A stretch of 9,227 nucleotides of DNA. It comes from Verrucomicrobiia bacterium (GTDB taxonomy: Bacteria; Verrucomicrobiota; Verrucomicrobiia; Limisphaerales; DTLC01). Below the pieces are notes generated by a model. It saw nothing but the letters and a program-made list of their open reading frames with translations. It did not search any database and was not told the DNA's origin. The position numbers and the translations under genes were made by a program. The stretch's first letter is position 1. The number at the start of each line of letters is the position of its first letter. The DNA is taken from the NCBI GenBank assembly GCA_025061935.1, contig JANWZY010000110.1:1-9227 (forward strand). The letters are read 5' to 3'. Positions 5,392 to 9,227 of the stretch are shown here, in pieces.

Positions 5392-6770
5392 CTCTCCGCG
5401 CCGCTGCTGAGCCGGCGCTGCTTCCGCATCACAATCAGCATCGCGATTCCGCCGAACAGCCCGAAAAACACCATTACCGGATACCACGCGCCCCAGCCGA
5501 ACCTGTCCAGCAACCAACCAGTGAGCGGCAGTGCCAACGCCGCGCCGTAGTATTGGAACGAGTCAATCACGCCCGAGGCGAACCCCGCCATGCGCCGGCC
5601 GCCAATGTCCATCGGCGCAGCCGCGCCCACTATCGAATGCGTCGCATTCACGCTGAAAGAGACCAAAATGAGAAACAGGCAACCGATGAATATGCCCGCA
5701 GGCGTGGGGCCGACCAAACCGCCCCACATCACCAGCGCGGCCGCGCCGAGCACAAGGCTCAACAAGAAGTAAAGTCCCATCGCCACGGGCGCCCTGCGGC
5801 CGCCAAACAATTTGTCCGACACCACACCCGAGACCAGCGACCCGGCCACGGCCACCAACGGCACAATGTTCATGGTAATGATCAACGCCGGCGGCTTCGC
5901 GCTCGGCTCGAGTTTCAAATGCTGCACAAAAAACAGCACCGAGAGCTGGTCCGAGCTGTGCCGCACCGCCCCCGTGCACGCATACGCGACAGCGTAAAAC
6001 CATACGAGCGGATGCCGAAACACGGCCACGAAACTCTCTTTCAACCCGACCCTAGTGCTCGCGGTATCGCCGGCGCCAAGGTCGCTGTCGTCGCGGACGC
6101 ACCCGGGGTAACCCGCTTGCTCCGGCGTCTCGCGCGGCACAAGCGCAACCAGCACGGCCATGATAGCAGTGAAAATTGGCGGGATGCGGAACACCCACCG
6201 CCAATCGTCCTTTTCCACGACCAGCGCGCCGAGGGTGAACCCCGCCAGAATGAACGGGGCCAGATTGTTGATCGCCACCTGGCCCATTTGAATCATGAAC
6301 CCGAAAATGCCGGCGAACGTGCCGCGCTCACGGCGGTTGAACCACGCAGCATTGATCTTGATCATCCCCGGCGCGCCGAACGCTTGGAAATAACCGTTCA
6401 GCAGCCAAATCATTGCAAACGTCGAGAATGTGCCCGCGAATGATGCGAAGCCGAAGATAAGGTTGATTGCGATTGTGCCCGCCGCGCCGATCAGCATTGC
6501 TGCGCGGCCGCCGATCCGGTCGGTGATCAACCCATTCACCAGTTGACCCGTTCCGTAGGCGACCGACCACGCGCTCAAGATGCCCGTGATCTGCGTATGG
6601 TCGAATCCGAACTCCTTGACCATGCCCGGCGCGGCGAACCGGAAGTTGTACCGGCACATGTAGTACGACGCGTACATCGCGCCCAACACGAACCAGTTCA
6701 GCCCGCGCCGCGCACGGAAACCCGGCGCGTAATTCGGACGCGCCCCCGCTGATGGTTCGCACGTATTCAT
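5373..6770 (-). CDS. MFS organophosphate:phosphate antiporter family permease (GlpT/UhpC-like)
   Basis: A 465-residue, twelve-helix inner-membrane permease. The stretch YASYYMCRYNF (33-43) matches the OPA family start (GlpT YAAYYLVRKNF). R40 sits where GlpT R45 binds substrate phosphate. R270 in CTGAVRHSSD fits the second phosphate-binding arginine (GlpT R269). MFS loop motifs appear twice: GLITDRIGGR (80-89) and GVVSDKLFGGRR (315-326). GlpT is about 450 residues, so the length fits. It probably exchanges inorganic phosphate for a phosphorylated C3 or C6 compound; UhpC-like sensing cannot be excluded, though no sensor kinase is nearby. ATG 6770 is chosen. The frame stays open to 6932, but that 54-residue extension is polar and unlike the family N-terminus. 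The gene is convergent with the alkyltransferase and divergent from the acyl-CoA synthetase. Confidence 0.93.
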   Translation of the reverse strand: MNTCEPSAGARPNYAPGFRARRGLNWFVLGAMYASYYMCRYNFRFAAPGMVKEFGFDHTQITGILSAWSVAYGTGQLVNGLITDRIGGRAAMLIGAAGTIAINLIFGFASFAGTFSTFAMIWLLNGYFQAFGAPGMIKINAAWFNRRERGTFAGIFGFMIQMGQVAINNLAPFILAGFTLGALVVEKDDWRWVFRIPPIFTAIMAVLVALVPRETPEQAGYPGCVRDDSDLGAGDTASTRVGLKESFVAVFRHPLVWFYAVAYACTGAVRHSSDQLSVLFFVQHLKLEPSAKPPALIITMNIVPLVAVAGSLVSGVVSDKLFGGRRAPVAMGLYFLLSLVLGAAALVMWGGLVGPTPAGIFIGCLFLILVSFSVNATHSIVGAAAPMDIGGRRMAGFASGVIDSFQYYGAALALPLTGWLLDRFGWGAWYPVMVFFGLFGGIAMLIVMRKQRRLSSGAESQSGLK

Positions 6771-6863
6771 AGTGCAGCGCTGCGCCTCAAAGGCTAACAA
6801 CGAGCCAAATCGCCCGATTACGCCGGGCCGCGCGCATGGCGTTACCCCCCGCGCTACGTCGCC

Positions 6864-6903
6864 AAAATCAAAAAACTCACCCAGCCGCCGGGAACGATCC
6901 CGG
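6864..6903 (-). terminator. Hairpin plus T-tract in the transporter leader (possible attenuator)
   Basis: Read on the minus strand, CCGGGA-TCGT-TCCCGG (6903 to 6888) forms a perfect 6-bp stem. After 12 nt comes TTTTTTGATTTT (6875 to 6864). This lies about 95-130 nt before the transporter start and inside any leader begun near 6924. The 12-nt gap is longer than in a standard intrinsic terminator, so attenuation is only a possibility. Confidence 0.3.
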
Positions 6904-7155
6904 TGCCAACCATTGCGCAGTGTGGACCCCAACTAATCAGAGCCACAACTTACCGTCAAAAGGTTTGTTCGCGGCGCTGGCGTGCGCCGGATTCCCCGAG
7001 CGCAGCCGACAAAATGGCGGGGCTGGGCCGCCACTAGCACGCAAAGGCGCTCGGGCAACAGCACGCGTGCGCGGCTCCGAGCCGCACTGCTTGCCTGAGC
7101 GAAGCCGTGGGCCGCGCAATTCCACCCGGCACAGTCAGGCAGGAAGTAAAAGCGA

Positions 7156-7183
7156 TTGCAAACGTGGCGCAATTGGCTACTGT
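7156..7183 (+). promoter_or_regulatory. Possible promoter of the acyl-CoA synthetase gene
   Basis: TTGCAA (7156-7161, four of six -35 bases) and TACTGT (7178-7183, three of six -10 bases) with a 16-nt spacer. Initiation near 7190 would give a leader of about 36 nt that includes the strong SD site. The match is weak, but its position is sensible. Confidence 0.3.
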
Positions 7184-7211
7184 ACAGGACTGCAGCGCGT
7201 CAAAAGCCTGC

Positions 7212-7217
7212 AGGAGG
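7212..7217 (+). promoter_or_regulatory. Strong Shine-Dalgarno site fixing the acyl-CoA synthetase start
   Basis: AGGAGG lies 8 nt before the ATG at 7226 and fixes that start. It is the only consensus SD site in the window. The upstream GCCT (7206-7209) is complementary to AGGC (7215-7218). CTGCAG occurs at 7190-7195 and 7208-7213 and can self-pair. Two competing hairpins could therefore hide or free the site. Confidence 0.7.
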
Positions 7218-7225
7218 CAATTTTT

Positions 7226-9227
7226 ATGCTCGAATCTCTGTTTTACCCTGAGACGGTGGCCGTGATCGGCGCGTCGCGCCAGCCGGGCAAAGTTGGCCAC
7301 GAGCTGGTCTCGAACCTTATAAAGAGCGGGTTCAAGGGGACGATTCTGCCGATTAACCCCGAGGCCGCGGACATTCTCGGGCTGCGATGTTACAAGCGGC
7401 TGAGTGAGTACTCTGGCAAGGTTGACCTTGCGGTCATCGCAGTTGGCCCGAAATACGTCAAACAAGCGGTGGCGGACTCGATCCATGCCGGCGCGCGGAC
7501 AGTCGTGGTGATTACCGCCGGGTTCAAAGAGGTCGGCCCCGAAGGCGCCGCGGCTGAACGGGAACTGGTCGAGATGTGCCGCGCGGCGAATGTGCGGTTG
7601 ATGGGGCCGAATTGCCTCGGTGTGCTTAATACGCACCACAACATGAACGCCACTTTCGCGCCGGCATTGCCGCCCAAAGGCCGCATCTCGGTCATCTCGC
7701 AATCCGGTGCGCTATGCGTGGCGATCCTGGACTGGGCCGCGCAGCAAAAGATCGGACTGGCCAAAGTTGTCAGCATAGGCAACAAGGCGGACCTAAACGA
7801 AGCCGATTTCATCGAAGCGCTGGCGCAGGACGCCGAGACCAACGTCATCTGCGCATACCTTGAGAACATTACCGAAGGCGACAGGTTTTTGCGTGTGGCC
7901 GAGGAAGCGGCCACGACCAAGCCCGTGGTAATACTCAAAGTCGGCGTAACGCAGGCTGGTGCGCGCGCCGCGTCCTCGCATACCGGCAGCTTGGCTGGGG
8001 CCGACATGGCATACTGGGCGGCGTTCAGGCGCGCGGGGGTGGTCAGGGCCGAAAACTTCCAGGCCCTGTTCGATTACGCATTGGCGCTGAGTTTGCAGCC
8101 GCTGCCGCGCGGCGACCGCGTCTGCTTCATCACAAATGCGGGCGGCCCCGGAATCATGTGCGCCGACGCCGCCGAGGCGCTCGGGCTGAAAGTTGTCGCG
8201 CCGGACGAGGGCACGCGCGCGCGCCTGCGCGAGGTGCTCCCGCCTGCCGCCGCGCTGGGCAACCCGGTGGACGTGATCGGGGACGCAGACCCTGACCGGT
8301 ACACGAAAGCGTTCGAGATTATCCAAGCGGCTGACAACATTGACGCGATTGTGGTGCTTGTGACGCCGCAAAACATGACGCGGCCGCTCGAGCTGGCCCA
8401 AAAGCTGGCAGCGATACACAACCGCCAAAAGCCGGTCTTATGCGCGTTCCTCGGCGGTACCGAAATCGAGGCCGCCAAGGCCGCATTGATGCAGCTAGGT
8501 CTGCCCAACTACGCCTCGCCCGAACGCGCAGTGGCCGCCCTAAAGGCAATGTGCGATTATGCTGCGTGGCGCCGGCGCCCGCCGCGCGTGGTCGCGCGGT
8601 TCCCAGTTAACCTGCGTCGAGTTGACCGCGTCATCACCTGGCACATTCGTAGCGGCATCCACCAGGTGGGCGAAGTCGAGGCCAAAGAAATCCTGCGCGC
8701 GTACGGGTTCAGAATCCTCGACGGCGGCCTGGCCACTACTGCAGACGAAGCTGTGGAAATCGCTGAGCGGATTGGTTACCCGGTCGTACTGAAGATTTCA
8801 TCGCCGGACATCATCCACAAGTCCGACTTCGGCGGGGTGCGGCTCAACTTGGCCAACGCCGAGCAGGTGCGCGACGCATTCGACCTGATGATGTTGCGCG
8901 TGCAACGGCGCAGCCCGCACGCCACAATCCGCGGCGCGTACGTCGAAAAGATGGGGCCGCGCGGGCGCGAAGTCATTCTCGGCATGACCCGTGACCCGCA
9001 GTTCGGTCCACTGCTAATGTTCGGCTTGGGGGGCATATTCGTCGAAGTGATGAAGGACGTAACTTTCCATCTTGCGCCCATCACGCAAGAGGAAGCGATG
9101 CAAATGCTCAAGGGCACGCGGTCGTATGCGTTGCTAATGGGCGCTCGCGGCCAGGCGCCAGTTGACCTGAACGCTATTGCGGACGCACTGCAGCGGATCA
9201 GCCAGCTAGCGACCGAGTACCCGCAGA
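7226..9227 (+). CDS. Fused alpha-beta acyl-CoA synthetase (ADP-forming), 3' end cut by window edge
   Basis: The 667 residues visible run in one frame to the window end; single-chain relatives are about 700 residues, so only a short tail should be missing. Domains in order: Rossmann-type CoA-binding (VAVIGAS at 11-17, GPNCLG at 127-132); succinyl-CoA-ligase-like (SQSGAL 158-163; SHTGSLAG with phospho-accepting H252); a second ligase-like domain (about 295-440); and an ATP-grasp domain from about 480 (EAKEILRAYG, VLKISSPDIIHKSD with the second histidine H531, EVILGMTRDPQFGPLLMFG). It interconverts acyl-CoA + ADP + phosphate and acid + CoA + ATP, so it can make ATP while excreting acetate or branched-chain acids. 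The histidines argue for a working enzyme and not a Pat-type acetyltransferase, but a C-terminal GNAT domain beyond the edge cannot be ruled out. Strong SD site upstream. Confidence 0.94.
   Translation, partial: MLESLFYPETVAVIGASRQPGKVGHELVSNLIKSGFKGTILPINPEAADILGLRCYKRLSEYSGKVDLAVIAVGPKYVKQAVADSIHAGARTVVVITAGFKEVGPEGAAAERELVEMCRAANVRLMGPNCLGVLNTHHNMNATFAPALPPKGRISVISQSGALCVAILDWAAQQKIGLAKVVSIGNKADLNEADFIEALAQDAETNVICAYLENITEGDRFLRVAEEAATTKPVVILKVGVTQAGARAASSHTGSLAGADMAYWAAFRRAGVVRAENFQALFDYALALSLQPLPRGDRVCFITNAGGPGIMCADAAEALGLKVVAPDEGTRARLREVLPPAAALGNPVDVIGDADPDRYTKAFEIIQAADNIDAIVVLVTPQNMTRPLELAQKLAAIHNRQKPVLCAFLGGTEIEAAKAALMQLGLPNYASPERAVAALKAMCDYAAWRRRPPRVVARFPVNLRRVDRVITWHIRSGIHQVGEVEAKEILRAYGFRILDGGLATTADEAVEIAERIGYPVVLKISSPDIIHKSDFGGVRLNLANAEQVRDAFDLMMLRVQRRSPHATIRGAYVEKMGPRGREVILGMTRDPQFGPLLMFGLGGIFVEVMKDVTFHLAPITQEEAMQMLKGTRSYALLMGARGQAPVDLNAIADALQRISQLATEYPQ

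Larger units (their letters stand above)
6771..7225. other. Divergent intergenic region rich in hairpins
   Basis: This 455-nt stretch separates the divergent transporter and acyl-CoA synthetase genes and has no credible gene. It contains hairpins CCGGGA/TCCCGG (6888-6893, 6898-6903), CGGCGC/GCGCCG (6972-6977, 6984-6989) and GCGGCT/AGCCGC (7071-7076, 7080-7085), the 10-bp palindrome GCACGCGTGC (7061-7070), and promoter-like elements near both genes. For the transporter, TTGACG read on the minus strand (6959 to 6954) is a possible -35, but the -10 that should follow is weak. Confidence 0.6.

Noticed and set aside
5010..6443. 477-residue plus-strand frame antisense to the transporter
   Set aside because: Its product is very rich in Arg, His and Gln with no domain. 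This is the expected mirror of a hydrophobic membrane-protein gene read on the opposite strand. The minus-strand frame has clear OPA-family motifs.
6771..6932. 54-residue N-terminal extension of the transporter
   Set aside because: Polar and Arg/Gly-rich, not found in the family, and it runs over the leader hairpin. The ATG at 6770 gives a normal family start.
7034..8007. Minus-strand frames within the acyl-CoA synthetase gene (7034-7702 and 7390-8007)
   Set aside because: They are shadows of the plus-strand gene, which has continuous, convincing domain structure over the whole stretch.

Overview
The window is bacterial, high-GC DNA (roughly 60% by eye) with one tRNA, eight protein-coding genes and one long non-coding stretch. 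No phage, CRISPR or classical insertion sequence is visible. The lineage cannot be fixed from sequence alone. The mix of clear Shine-Dalgarno (SD) sites at some genes and none at others, and intergenic repeats of a 'GCC..AAGG(C/T)TGTAC' type, remind me of environmental Verrucomicrobiota-like genomes. That is an impression, not a result.

Left part (1-2120): a short region with several palindromes leads into tRNA-Val(CAC) with encoded CCA and a terminator-like hairpin. Then comes an Lrp/AsnC-family regulator followed by a class I/II PLP aminotransferase. The pair resembles the alaR-alaT arrangement of Bacillus and is probably one operon. A strong stem-loop follows its stop codon.

Middle left (about 2071-3352): almost 1.3 kb without a credible gene. 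It holds a 157-bp MITE-like element with 13-bp perfect terminal inverted repeats and a flanking 5-bp duplication. It also holds two families of diverged short repeats and a block of strong A+C strand bias.

Middle (3353-5391): four closely spaced forward genes, with gaps of 17, 15 and 12 nt. They encode a coiled-coil protein with a C-terminal membrane anchor, a tiny two-helix membrane protein, a second coiled-coil protein with a C-terminal anchor, and an O6-alkylguanine-DNA alkyltransferase. The first three have no function I can recognise and are the best candidate here for an undescribed membrane complex.

Right part (5373-9227): a reverse-strand organophosphate:phosphate antiporter-type MFS permease overlaps the alkyltransferase gene tail to tail by 19 bp. 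A 455-nt divergent region rich in hairpins follows, then a fused alpha-beta ADP-forming acyl-CoA synthetase that runs off the window edge. The metabolic genes (amino-acid transamination, sugar-phosphate/glycerol-phosphate uptake, ATP formation from acyl-CoA) would fit an amino-acid- or sugar-fermenting lifestyle, but that is inference.
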